Below are positions 1-6,226 of a stretch of 12,239 nucleotides of DNA, piece by piece. The position numbers and the translations under genes were made by a program. The stretch comes from Solimonas sp966252075 (GTDB lineage: Bacteria > Pseudomonadota > Gammaproteobacteria > Nevskiales > Nevskiaceae). A model generated the notes under the pieces. The model was given only the letters and a program-made list of their open reading frames with translations, made no database searches and was not told the DNA's origin. Location: contig CBINNP010000097.1 in assembly GCA_966252075.1 (NCBI GenBank), positions 1 through 12,239 on the forward strand, read 5' to 3'. Each line of letters starts with the position of its first letter. The first letter of the stretch is position 1.

Positions 1-714
1 CGCAAGCTGCGCGGCGATATCCAGATGGTCTTTCAGGATCCGCTGGCGAGTCTTGATCCGCGCATGAACGTCGCGGACGCGGTGGCCGAGCCGCTGCGCG
101 TGCTGTGGCCGGAGCTGGGCGCCATCGAGCGCGAGGCGCGCGTGCGCGAGATGCTGGAGCAGGTCGGCATCGCGCTGGCCGATGCGCGGCGCAAGCCGCA
201 CGAGTTCTCCGGTGGCCAATGCCAGCGCATCGCGCTGGCGCGCGCGCTGATCGTGCGGCCGCGGCTGCTGATCTGCGACGAGCCGGTATCGGCGCTCGAC
301 GTGTCGGTACAGGCGCAGATCGTCAATCTGCTGCGCGACCTGCAGCGCCGCCTGCAGCTGGCGATGCTGTTCATCTCGCACGACCTCGCCGTGGTTCGCC
401 ATATCAGTGACCGCGTCCTGGTGATGTACTTCGGCAAGGCGATGGAACAGGCGCCGCGCGCGTCGCTGTTCGCGCAGGCGCGTCATCCCTACACGCGGGC
501 CCTGCTGGCGGCGATTCCGGGGCGCCTGCGGATGCGCCAGCACGCCGCCCGCGCCGGAGCCTTGCCGGATCTGTCGATGCCGCCGAGCGGGTGCTTGTTC
601 AGCAGCCGCTGCCCCGATGCCGGCTCGCGCTGCGCCTCGGACATCCCCGCCGAGCGGCGCTTCGCCGACGGCAGCAGCGCCGCCTGTCATTGGCTCGACA
701 CGGCCGCGTCCTGA
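1..714 (+). CDS. oppF: Oligopeptide ABC transporter ATP-binding protein, OppF type (5' end outside window)
   Basis: This is the nucleotide-binding subunit that hydrolyses ATP on the cytoplasmic face of an Opp/Dpp peptide importer. The visible 237 residues begin just before the Q-loop (QMVFQD, residues 8-13), so Walker A lies off the left edge. In order come the signature FSGGQCQRI (about 69-77), Walker B plus D-loop (LLICDEPVSALD, about 89-100) and the switch His (FISHD, H127). The oligopeptide-transporter C-terminal domain follows, with HPYTRALLAAIP (about 162-173) and four cysteines (C198, C204, C211, C229). The signature FSGGQC and the start QMVFQDPLASLDPRM are typical of OppF rather than OppD. 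The four Cys match a pattern known in Opp/Dpp ATPases, where a [4Fe-4S] site has been reported. No other transporter subunit is visible; the rest of the operon should lie to the left. Confidence 0.93.
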   Translation, partial: RKLRGDIQMVFQDPLASLDPRMNVADAVAEPLRVLWPELGAIEREARVREMLEQVGIALADARRKPHEFSGGQCQRIALARALIVRPRLLICDEPVSALDVSVQAQIVNLLRDLQRRLQLAMLFISHDLAVVRHISDRVLVMYFGKAMEQAPRASLFAQARHPYTRALLAAIPGRLRMRQHAARAGALPDLSMPPSGCLFSSRCPDAGSRCASDIPAERRFADGSSAACHWLDTAAS

Positions 715-782
715 GCCGCATTTCCCATCGTCGAGGCCGCGCCTGCTGGCGCGTCGCCACCGGCCGCTGCGAAGATGGCGCC

Positions 783-1640
783 ATGACCAAGATCTCCAAA
801 CCCCTGCTCGCGATCGTCGCCTGCGCCGGCCTGTCGCTCGGTGGTTGTGAGCTGTTCGACGACGGCCGCATCGACCTGCAGATCACCGATGCGCCGATCG
901 ACGACGTCGATGCCGTGGTCGTTTCGATCTCGCGCGTCGACCTGTATGCGCAAGACGGCGAGCGCGAAAGCTTCGACTTCTCGCCAGCACTCTCGATCGA
1001 CCTGATGCAGTTGCGCAACGGCGACGCCTTCAAATTGCTCGACAATGAAAATCTGCGCTCGGGTCGCTACGAGCAGATCCGCCTGCGTATCGACAGCGCG
1101 CCGGACCGCTTCGCCTCGTACGTGCAGCCGCGCAGCGGGCCGCGCCGTGCGCTGTACGTGCCCGACGACGCCAGCAGCGGCTTGGGCGTGCCGTTCGATT
1201 TCGAGGTGGACGACAACAAGCGCACGCGGCTGACGCTGGACTTCGATCTGCGCAGTTCGCTGCGCATGCCCGACGACGATGAGCCCGATGCCTATCGCCT
1301 GGTGCCGCGGCTGCGCGCGGTCGAGGATCGACGCAGCGGCACGATCGTCGGCAACGTCAGCCCCACGCGCATCGTCAGCGGCTGCGTGCCGGCGGTCTAC
1401 GTCTACAGCGGCCATGAGCTCGATGCCGACGACGTCGGCGGCAGCGGCGCGCGGCCCTTGAGTTCGACGATCCCGTTCAGTGACGGCAGCTACATCGCCG
1501 CCTATCTGCCGGCCGGCGACTACACCGTTGCCTTCACCTGCGATGCCGGCCGCGACGACCCCGAGCGCAACGACGCCGTGGATTTCAGCGAGCGCGAGAC
1601 CACCGTGCGCGCCGAGCAGGAAACGCGCGTCGACTTCTGA
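783..1640 (+). CDS. DUF4382 domain lipoprotein
   Basis: Predicted outer-membrane or periplasm-facing lipoprotein of 285 residues; function unknown. A Lys-containing N-terminus and hydrophobic stretch lead to a lipobox LGGC with acylated Cys22, followed by Glu, which favours outer-membrane sorting. Residues about 29-180 match the DUF4382 pattern: RIDLQITDAPIDDVDAVVV at the start, then LRSGRYEQIRLRID near 91-104. The remainder (about 186-285) looks like a small beta-sandwich, with GTIVGNV, YLPAGDYTVAF and two Cys (201, 253) that could form a disulfide. The ATG at 783 was chosen because it puts the signal peptide at the N-terminus; the frame is open upstream to 591 but that part overlaps the transporter gene. 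No strong Shine-Dalgarno is seen. A -10-like GAAGAT at 771-776 sits so close that the transcript may be leaderless. The mature protein is acidic. It converges on the cyclotransferase gene with a nine-base gap. Confidence 0.85.
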   Translation: MTKISKPLLAIVACAGLSLGGCELFDDGRIDLQITDAPIDDVDAVVVSISRVDLYAQDGERESFDFSPALSIDLMQLRNGDAFKLLDNENLRSGRYEQIRLRIDSAPDRFASYVQPRSGPRRALYVPDDASSGLGVPFDFEVDDNKRTRLTLDFDLRSSLRMPDDDEPDAYRLVPRLRAVEDRRSGTIVGNVSPTRIVSGCVPAVYVYSGHELDADDVGGSGARPLSSTIPFSDGSYIAAYLPAGDYTVAFTCDAGRDDPERNDAVDFSERETTVRAEQETRVDF

Positions 1641-1649
1641 ACGCCGCGT

Positions 1650-2483
1650 TCAGCGCGCGCGGCCGGACGGCGGCCGCGGCAGCTCGTCGATGCGCAGCTC
1701 GAACAGCCGCGGCCACAGCTTGCCCGTCACGTAGAAATGGCCGGTACTGGCGTCATGGGCGATGCCATTGAGCACGGCGTCGCTGTTATGCCGCGTCAGC
1801 GCGGGCAGCTGTTCGCGCAGCGCGTCGAGCTCCAGCCAGGCCAGCACGCGGCCATCGGCCGGATCGATCACGGCGATGCGATCGCTCAACCAGACGTTGG
1901 CAAACAGCAGGCCTGCGGCGTACTCCAGCTCGTTGAGCATCGCCACCCGACGGCCGCCATCGTGCACCTCGATGCTGCGCAGCACCCGGAAGTCATCGGC
2001 GCTGCGGAAGCTCAGCCGCGCGCTGCCGTCGCTCATGATCAGCTGCTCGCCGTCGTTGGCGAGCCCCCAGCCTTCGCCTTCGTAACGACGCGTCCCCAGC
2101 AGTTTGAAGTCGCGGTCGTAGATGAACAGCAAGCCTTCGCGCCAGCTCAACTGATAGATGCGCTGACCGAGCATCGTCAGTCCTTCGGCGAACACATCGT
2201 CCTGCAGGCGACGCTCGCGCAGCGGCCTGCTGCTGCCGATGCGCGTCGCAGTTAGCGCAGAACGGCCATACAAGCCAACGCTTTCAAGCAAGGCGCCGTC
2301 ACCGAACTCGAGCCCTTGCGTGAAGCGTGAAGCGTCATGCGTATGCATGCGAACGATCTCGTAACGCAAACTGCGCGAGCCCGTGAAAGCCGCATCAGCG
2401 CTGGGTTTGCGGGCATCGACGAGACACGCGGACAGCGTCAGCGCGATGACGGTGACGCAGCACGCGAAGCGATGAACAGACAT
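1650..2483 (-). CDS. Glutaminyl-peptide cyclotransferase, papaya/bacterial five-bladed propeller type, lipoprotein
   Basis: Converts N-terminal glutamine of peptides or proteins to pyroglutamate, releasing ammonia. The 277 residues begin with a signal peptide and lipobox LSAC (acylated Cys20, followed by Leu), so it is probably anchored in the outer membrane facing the periplasm. The body carries the plant/bacterial QC family pattern as successive propeller blades: FTQGLEF (54-60), ESVGLYGRS (67-75), FAEGLT (98-103), QLSWREG (111-117), EGWGL (137-141), NELEY (184-188), NVWLSD (196-201), LNGIAHD (238-244) and VTGKLWP (252-258). The acidic residues in FTQGLEF and NELEY are the kind that line the family active site. 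The length fits a full enzyme with no truncation. Related QCs are known in Xanthomonas. The start is fixed by the signal peptide, and a good promoter lies about 45 bases upstream in the divergent region shared with the H1-like gene. Confidence 0.9.
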   Translation of the reverse strand: MSVHRFACCVTVIALTLSACLVDARKPSADAAFTGSRSLRYEIVRMHTHDASRFTQGLEFGDGALLESVGLYGRSALTATRIGSSRPLRERRLQDDVFAEGLTMLGQRIYQLSWREGLLFIYDRDFKLLGTRRYEGEGWGLANDGEQLIMSDGSARLSFRSADDFRVLRSIEVHDGGRRVAMLNELEYAAGLLFANVWLSDRIAVIDPADGRVLAWLELDALREQLPALTRHNSDAVLNGIAHDASTGHFYVTGKLWPRLFELRIDELPRPPSGRAR

Positions 2484-2528
2484 GATCTTCTGAGTTTTGT
2501 CCTGATGAAGACGTTGATTCGAAAACTT

Positions 2529-2557
2529 TTTATCAGTAAAAATTCACATTGTGTAAA
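2529..2557 (-). promoter_or_regulatory. Candidate sigma-70 promoter for the cyclotransferase gene
   Basis: Read on the minus strand, a -35 TTTACA (5 of 6 to consensus; plus positions 2552-2557) is followed by a 17-base spacer and a -10 GATAAA (4 of 6; 2529-2534). This places the start of transcription some 40 bases before the ATG at 2483. The surrounding DNA is AT-rich against a GC-rich background, as expected for a promoter. Assigned by eye only. Confidence 0.5.
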
Positions 2558-2585
2558 CATGCATGGCATGTCTATGCGATATCCG

Positions 2586-2601
2586 CGCGGAGATCTCCGC
2601 G
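2586..2601. promoter_or_regulatory. Perfect 16-bp palindrome in the leader of the H1-like gene
   Basis: CGCGGAGATCTCCGCG is its own reverse complement. It ends 16 bases before the Shine-Dalgarno of the H1-like gene and is the longest of several dyads in this divergent region. It could be an operator for a dimeric regulator or fold as a short hairpin in the mRNA leader. Which one cannot be decided from sequence. Confidence 0.4.
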
Positions 2602-2617
2602 AGCATAGTGGCTCCAT

Positions 2618-2622
2618 GGAGG
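2618..2622 (+). promoter_or_regulatory. Shine-Dalgarno GGAGG deciding the H1-like start
   Basis: A strong GGAGG stands 9 bases before the ATG at 2632 but only 3 bases before the in-frame ATG at 2626. Normal spacing therefore favours 2632, though 2626 (adding Met-Thr) cannot be excluded. The ribosome site lies inside the 10-bp palindrome CTCCATGGAG (2612-2621), so it could be partly masked in the RNA. Confidence 0.6.
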
Positions 2623-2631
2623 AATATGACG

Positions 2632-2868
2632 ATGGCTGCTGCGAAGAAAGCTGTTAAGAAGGCGCCGGCCAAGAAGGCCGCTAAGAAAGCCACCAAGGCC
2701 GTGAAGAAGCTTGCCAAGAAGGCTCCGGCCAAGAAGGTTGCTGCGAAGAAGGCGGTGAAGAAGGTTGCCAAGAAGGCGCCGGTGAAGAAGGCCGTCAAGG
2801 TTGCCAAGAAGGCGGTCAAGGCCGTCAAGAAGGTTGCCAAGAAGGTCGTGAAGAAGGTCACCAAGTAA
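2632..2868 (+). CDS. Histone H1-like Lys/Ala-rich DNA-binding protein
   Basis: Predicted small nucleoid-associated protein that binds DNA through charge and resembles the C-terminal tail of eukaryotic histone H1. The 78 residues use only seven amino acids (A, K, V, P, T, L, M); 34 are lysine, with no Arg, acidic or aromatic residue. It consists of KKA/KKV units with three KKAP(A/V)KK modules at about residues 9-15, 29-35 and 47-53, echoed at DNA level by repeats beginning at 2656, 2716 and 2770. Similar bacterial proteins are known (the HctB and AlgP types and the PhaF tail), but here the H1-like tail makes up the whole protein. It has a strong GGAGG site, its own terminator and a dyad-rich AT-rich upstream region, so it is probably a single-gene unit with good expression. 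Chromosome condensation or growth-phase control is an inference. An ATG at 2626 is an alternative start; an ATG at 2563 would add an unlikely Cys-containing leader. Confidence 0.85.
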   Translation: MAAAKKAVKKAPAKKAAKKATKAVKKLAKKAPAKKVAAKKAVKKVAKKAPVKKAVKVAKKAVKAVKKVAKKVVKKVTK

Positions 2869-2899
2869 GTAGCCGGGCAGGGCGGCAAGACAACGCCGC

Positions 2900-2939
2900 A
2901 ACGGGCGGCAAGGCCGCAGGCCTGCCGCCCGTTCTTTCT
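2900..2939 (+). terminator. Strong intrinsic terminator after the H1-like gene
   Basis: AACGGGCGGC (2900-2909) pairs perfectly with GCCGCCCGTT (2924-2933). Inside it, after one bulged A, AGGCC pairs with GGCCT around a GCA loop, giving about 15 base pairs. The run TTCTTTCT follows at once. It starts 31 bases after the stop codon and isolates the H1-like gene from yicC. Confidence 0.8.
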
Positions 2940-3029
2940 GCCACCTTGTCGTGCCGCCTGTGCAATGCAGGCCGGGTCTGTCTCGCTGTCCTGAAAGCCC
3001 GCTCGTCGCTGTCGTGTCGGTCCAGCCGC

Positions 3030-3035
3030 TACAAT
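3030..3035 (+). promoter_or_regulatory. Candidate -10 box (TACAAT) for yicC
   Basis: TACAAT matches the sigma-70 -10 consensus at 5 of 6 positions and is followed by GC-rich CGCCGCC. No convincing -35 lies 16-18 bases upstream. It would give a leader of about 48 bases ending in GGAG before the yicC ATG. Confidence 0.4.
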
Positions 3036-3090
3036 CGCCGCCCTCATCGCGTCGCCATCAGGGCGCGCCAAGCTGAACGGAGCATTGCCG

Positions 3091-3957
3091 ATGATTCACA
3101 GCATGACGGGCTATGCCCGCGTCGAAACGTCCGCCAGTTGGGGACGCCTGGTGTGGGAGCTGCGCTCGGTCAATCACCGCTATCTCGACGTGCAGCTGAA
3201 GATGCCGGACGAGTTTCGCGTGCTGGAAGGCGAGCTGCGTCAGGCGGCGTCCACCAAGCTCGCACGCGGCAAGGTCGAATGCGGGCTGCGTTATATCCGC
3301 GAAGCCGGCGGCGCCGAACGCATCGAGCTCGACGGTGAGCGCATCACGCAGCTCAAGGACGCGCTCGATGCCGTCAATGCCGAACTCGGCGCCACCAGCG
3401 TGCCCGACCCGATTCGCGTTCTGGCGTTCCCCGGCGTGATGCGCGAGCAGCAGGCGGATTTCGCGCCCCTGCTGGCCGCCGCCCGCAAGCTGTTCGAAGC
3501 GGCCTTGGCTGATTTCGGCGCGGCGCGCGCGCGCGAAGGCGAGCGACTGCTGCAATACATGCTCGAACGCTGCGAGCTGCTGGAGCGCCTGGTGGCGCAG
3601 GTGCGCGCCCGCCATCCGCTGGTCCGCGAGCAATGGCTGGCGCGTCTGCGCGCACGCTGCGCCGAGCTGGGCGTGGAGATCGAACCGCAGCGCCTGGCGC
3701 AGGAGATCGCGCTGAACGCGCAGCGACTCGATGTCGAGGAGGAGATGTCGCGTCTGCTCAGCCATCTGCACGAGGTCCGCCAGGCGATGTCACGCGGAGA
3801 ATCGGTCGGCCGCCGCCTCGACTTCCTGATGCAGGAACTCAACCGCGAGGCCAATACCCTGTCATCGAAGTCGCAGGATGCCGAGATGACGCGCTGCGCT
3901 GTCGAGATGAAAGTGGCGATCGAGCAGATCCGCGAGCAGGTGCAGAACATCGAGTGA
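3091..3957 (+). CDS. yicC: YicC/YloC family endoribonuclease
   Basis: Member of the YicC family, oligomeric RNases found next to gmk in many bacteria; E. coli YicC has been linked to small-RNA (RyhB) turnover. The 288 residues match the usual length. The N-terminal YicC-like domain starts with MIHSMTGYAR and includes WELRSVNHRYLDVQLKMP (23-40). A helical middle follows, and the C-terminal DUF1732 domain (about 205-288) carries the invariant-looking stretch GRRLDFLMQELNREANTL (240-257) and SSKSQD (258-263). The ATG at 3091 gives the family N-terminus and has GGAG at 3079-3082, eight bases upstream; a TTG at 3085 is a weaker alternative. gmk follows after 61 bases on the same strand, a classic pairing. 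The usual upstream neighbour rph is not seen here; the H1-like gene takes that place. Confidence 0.95.
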   Translation: MIHSMTGYARVETSASWGRLVWELRSVNHRYLDVQLKMPDEFRVLEGELRQAASTKLARGKVECGLRYIREAGGAERIELDGERITQLKDALDAVNAELGATSVPDPIRVLAFPGVMREQQADFAPLLAAARKLFEAALADFGAARAREGERLLQYMLERCELLERLVAQVRARHPLVREQWLARLRARCAELGVEIEPQRLAQEIALNAQRLDVEEEMSRLLSHLHEVRQAMSRGESVGRRLDFLMQELNREANTLSSKSQDAEMTRCAVEMKVAIEQIREQVQNIE

Positions 3958-3965
3958 GCGGGCAG

Positions 3966-3994
3966 TTCGACGGAAGGTCGCGGCGCGCTAGACT
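3966..3994 (+). promoter_or_regulatory. Possible promoter between yicC and gmk
   Basis: A -10-like TAGACT (4 of 6; 3989-3994) is followed by the same GC-rich tail seen after other candidate -10 boxes in this window. The hexamer TTCGAC lies 17 bases upstream but is a poor -35. gmk could therefore be both co-transcribed with yicC and expressed from its own start, with a leader of about 18 bases containing GGGAG. Confidence 0.3.
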
Positions 3995-4018
3995 CGCGCC
4001 GCCAATCGGGAGAGCCTC

Positions 4019-4648
4019 ATGAGCCAGGGCAGTCTGTTCATCGTTTCTGCGCCGAGCGGCGGCGGCAAGACCAGCCTGACGCGCGCCCTGGTGCCGAGGC
4101 TCGCCGAGCATGGCGTGACCGCGACGATCTCGGTGTCGTTCACCACGCGCTCGCCGCGGCCGGGCGAAGCCGATGGCACGCACTACCATTTCGTCGACGA
4201 GGCGCGCTTCGTGTCGATGATCGGGCAGCGTGAGTTTCTGGAGCATGCCGAGGTCTTCGGGCGTCGCTACGGCACCGGCCGCGACGCCACGCGCGCGCTG
4301 CTCGATGCCGGTCATGACGTCATCCTCGACATCGACTGGCAGGGCGCGCGGCAGGTCAAGCGCGAATGGCCGCAGGCGATCGGCATCTTCATCCTGCCGC
4401 CATCGGTGGCCGAGCTGGAGCGGCGCTTGCGCGGCCGCAGCCAGGACAGCGAGGCAATCATCGCCGCGCGCATGCAGGAGGCGCACGACGAGATCGCCCA
4501 TCACGCCGAGTACGACTACCTGATCGTCAACGAGCGCTTCGAGCAGGCGCTGGACGAGATGGCGGCGATCTTCCTGGAGCCGCGTCTGCGCGCCACGCGC
4601 CAGCTGGCCACGCACGCCGGCCTGATTCAGCAATTGCTCGATCGTTAG
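4019..4648 (+). CDS. gmk: Guanylate kinase
   Basis: Cytoplasmic enzyme converting GMP + ATP to GDP + ADP, essential for GTP/dGTP supply and GMP recycling. The full-length 209-residue protein has the P-loop SAPSGGGKTSL (10-20, with K17 and T18), the GMP-binding region SFTTRSPRPGEADGTHYHFV (40-59), EFLEHAEVFGRRYGTGRDA (72-90, Tyr84 for the guanine site), the Walker B-like LDIDWQGA (103-110) and the lid with R137, R140 and R151. All key residues are intact. GGGAG lies six bases before the ATG. In many gammaproteobacteria rpoZ and spoT follow gmk; here the next gene is convergent, so gmk ends the transcription unit. No clear T-rich terminator is visible in the 69-base gap. Confidence 0.98.
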   Translation: MSQGSLFIVSAPSGGGKTSLTRALVPRLAEHGVTATISVSFTTRSPRPGEADGTHYHFVDEARFVSMIGQREFLEHAEVFGRRYGTGRDATRALLDAGHDVILDIDWQGARQVKREWPQAIGIFILPPSVAELERRLRGRSQDSEAIIAARMQEAHDEIAHHAEYDYLIVNERFEQALDEMAAIFLEPRLRATRQLATHAGLIQQLLDR

Positions 4649-4717
4649 CGCAGTTCGACGCGATGCCGATGTGCCTGCAGCGCGCCAGCGGCGCCTGACC
4701 GGTCCGCCGGCAAACGC

Positions 4718-5440
4718 TCAAGCTTGTGCGGCGGCCTCTTCGCGCTTGAGCGCCTTGAGCATGTACCAGGTCGTCAGCACCAGGTAGAGGCCCCAGATCG
4801 TCATCGGCATGTAGAAGCCGAGCAGGCCGTGATAGGCGAACGGGCCGCTCTTGAAGAAGGCCGGACCCATGGCCGTCAGCTCACCGGCGGCGCCGGCGAA
4901 GGTGGCCCAGGTCAGCCAGCGCGGAATCATCGGTTCCGGCCGCCGGTCCATCAGTTCGACGATGCCGGTCGCCAGCATCTCCACTACCAGATAGATCCAG
5001 CCGAGCAGGAAGGCCATCCACGCCCAGTCGCTCCAGGACTGGATCACGTCGGCGCTGGTCTCCGGACGGTAGGCCGTGACGATCCACGCGCAGGCGTTCA
5101 TGAAGATGATGATCGAGATGAAGATGCCGCCGACCGCAGCGGTGATCGACCAAAGCGGCCAGCGTCCTTCGATCTTCGCCAGCATGATGCCGAACTGGAT
5201 CGACGCCGGTACCAGAAAGCCGCAGGCGATGTAGAAGATCGTGCAGCCGATGATGGTGCGCCAGCGGTAGGTCTCCGAGAACCAGGTCTTGGTGGCGTCG
5301 ATGCCCAGATCGGCGGGCGCCGGCGCGTAGAAGTGCGCGATGCCGAGCCAGCCGATCGCCGTCAGCGCGGCAAAAATCCAGCTGCAGTAGAGACCCATTC
5401 GTTGCGACATGAAGTTCTGTGCGGCGGGCGACACGGACAT
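4718..5440 (-). CDS. Six-helix integral membrane protein of unknown function
   Basis: I do not recognise the family. The 240 residues hold six clear hydrophobic segments at about 17-38, 63-88, 96-122, 138-163, 174-196 and 203-229, with a short polar region between the first two (WFSETYRWR). The C-terminus is charged (KALKREEAAAQA) and probably cytoplasmic. Trp and Tyr are frequent at the segment ends, and acidic residues fall within or beside helices (for example E154 and E187), possibly functional. There is no transporter signature, ATP-binding motif or His cluster. The ATG at 5440 is preceded by GGGAG at good spacing; the frame is open for 81 more codons upstream, but that part is Arg/Pro/Gly-rich, unlike the body, so it is left out. 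It converges with gmk and diverges from the LON-domain gene. A hairpin sits just before its start. Confidence 0.8.
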   Translation of the reverse strand: MSVSPAAQNFMSQRMGLYCSWIFAALTAIGWLGIAHFYAPAPADLGIDATKTWFSETYRWRTIIGCTIFYIACGFLVPASIQFGIMLAKIEGRWPLWSITAAVGGIFISIIIFMNACAWIVTAYRPETSADVIQSWSDWAWMAFLLGWIYLVVEMLATGIVELMDRRPEPMIPRWLTWATFAGAAGELTAMGPAFFKSGPFAYHGLLGFYMPMTIWGLYLVLTTWYMLKALKREEAAAQA

Positions 5441-5457
5441 CGTTCTCTCTCCCGGAC

Positions 5458-5481
5458 GACCGGTCGAGCACCTCGCCGGTC
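5458..5481 (-). promoter_or_regulatory. Hairpin in the leader of the membrane-protein gene
   Basis: GACCGG-T-CGAG pairs with CTCGCCGGTC around a CAC loop: ten base pairs with one bulged base. On the minus strand it lies 17 bases before the ATG and close to the GGGAG ribosome site, so it could influence translation. On the plus strand it is followed by CTGTTTGTT, but no plus-strand gene ends here, so I do not call it a terminator. Confidence 0.35.
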
Positions 5482-5580
5482 CTGTTTGTTCTGATTGGTG
5501 TGTATCCGGACGATATGGATGCACGTCGCGATTGGGCCCGCGGTGAGCGTCGCCGTCAAGTGCGCGGCCGGCGCGGCGGC

Positions 5581-5586
5581 GATAAT
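5581..5586 (+). promoter_or_regulatory. Candidate -10 box (GATAAT) for the LON-domain gene
   Basis: GATAAT matches the -10 consensus at 5 of 6 positions and would start transcription near 5593, leaving a leader of about 26 bases. No good -35 and no purine-rich Shine-Dalgarno are visible before the ATG at 5619. Confidence 0.4.
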
Positions 5587-5618
5587 GTTGCTTCCTTACG
5601 TCTGCCCCGTTCTCGTCC

Positions 5619-6197
5619 ATGGAACTCCCGATCTTTCCGCTTGGCAACGTGCTGTTCCCCGGCGGCGTGCTGGCGCTGAACATCTTCGAGCCGCGCTACG
5701 TGGCGATGACGCGGCGCTGCCTGGAGCGCAACACGGGCTTTGGCGTGTTCCTGATCCAGGGGGGCTACGAGGTCGGCGCGCCGGCAGTGCCGCAGCGGGT
5801 CGGCTGCCTGGCGCGCATCACCGAATGGAGCCAGCCGACGCCGACGACCTACCGGCTGCAGGCACGCGGCGGCGAGCGGCTGCGACTGCTGAGCCGCCGC
5901 GTGCAGGACGACGGCTTGATCATCGGCGAGGTGGAGGGGGTCGAGCCGCCGGAGCCGACGCCGCTGCCCGAGCGCTTCCGCGCGATGGCTGAGCAGCTGC
6001 GCGAGCTGGACGAGCGCCTGGTGCCCGGCTATGCGCTGCCCAAGCCGATGCGGCTCGACGACTGCAACTGGGTGGCGTACCGCTGGGCCGAGCTGCTGCG
6101 CGTCAATCCGGAGACGCGGCAGCGCTGGCTGGAAATCGACGAACCGCTGACGGCGATCGACGCCGTCGCCCGCGTGCACCGCGACGTCAGCCGCTGA
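5619..6197 (+). CDS. LON peptidase substrate-binding (N-terminal) domain protein
   Basis: Stand-alone version of the Lon N-terminal domain, 192 residues, lacking both the AAA+ and the Ser-Lys protease parts. The diagnostic opening is ELPIFPLGNVLFPGGVLAL (2-20), then NIFEPRY (21-27), FGVFLIQ (41-47) and RITEW (66-70), followed by a helical C-terminal half with paired charged segments. Such proteins are widespread in proteobacteria and are presumed to bind unfolded or specific proteins; no enzyme activity is established. It is cytoplasmic, with no signal or membrane segment. The start is the only ATG that gives the family N-terminus. It appears to be a single gene, converging on the lipase-like gene with a 29-base gap that contains the palindrome GCGCCGCGGCGC (6203-6214) and no T-run. 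Confidence 0.9.
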   Translation: MELPIFPLGNVLFPGGVLALNIFEPRYVAMTRRCLERNTGFGVFLIQGGYEVGAPAVPQRVGCLARITEWSQPTPTTYRLQARGGERLRLLSRRVQDDGLIIGEVEGVEPPEPTPLPERFRAMAEQLRELDERLVPGYALPKPMRLDDCNWVAYRWAELLRVNPETRQRWLEIDEPLTAIDAVARVHRDVSR

Positions 6198-6226
6198 GGC
6201 TGGCGCCGCGGCGCTTCAGGCGGCGC

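Noticed and set aside
591..782. Upstream extension of the DUF4382 lipoprotein
   Set aside because: It would overlap the transporter gene by more than 100 bases and bury the signal peptide and lipobox inside the protein.
1658..1678. Hairpin CGCGGCCG-GACGG-CGGCCGCG as terminator for the DUF4382 gene
   Set aside because: It is an eight-pair stem but lies within the coding end of the cyclotransferase gene and has no T-run; such stems are common in GC-rich DNA.
2544..3071. Minus-strand frame of 175 codons rich in Phe, Leu and Thr
   Set aside because: It is the antisense of the Lys-codon repeats of the H1-like gene (AAG read as CTT), which creates an artificial hydrophobic-looking protein.
4682..4694. 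GCGCC-AGC-GGCGC hairpin after gmk
   Set aside because: Only five base pairs and no T-run; not enough to call a terminator.
5441..5683. 81-codon N-terminal extension of the membrane protein
   Set aside because: The stretch is Arg/Pro/Gly-rich, overlaps the start of the divergent LON-domain gene and has no ribosome site, whereas the ATG at 5440 has one.
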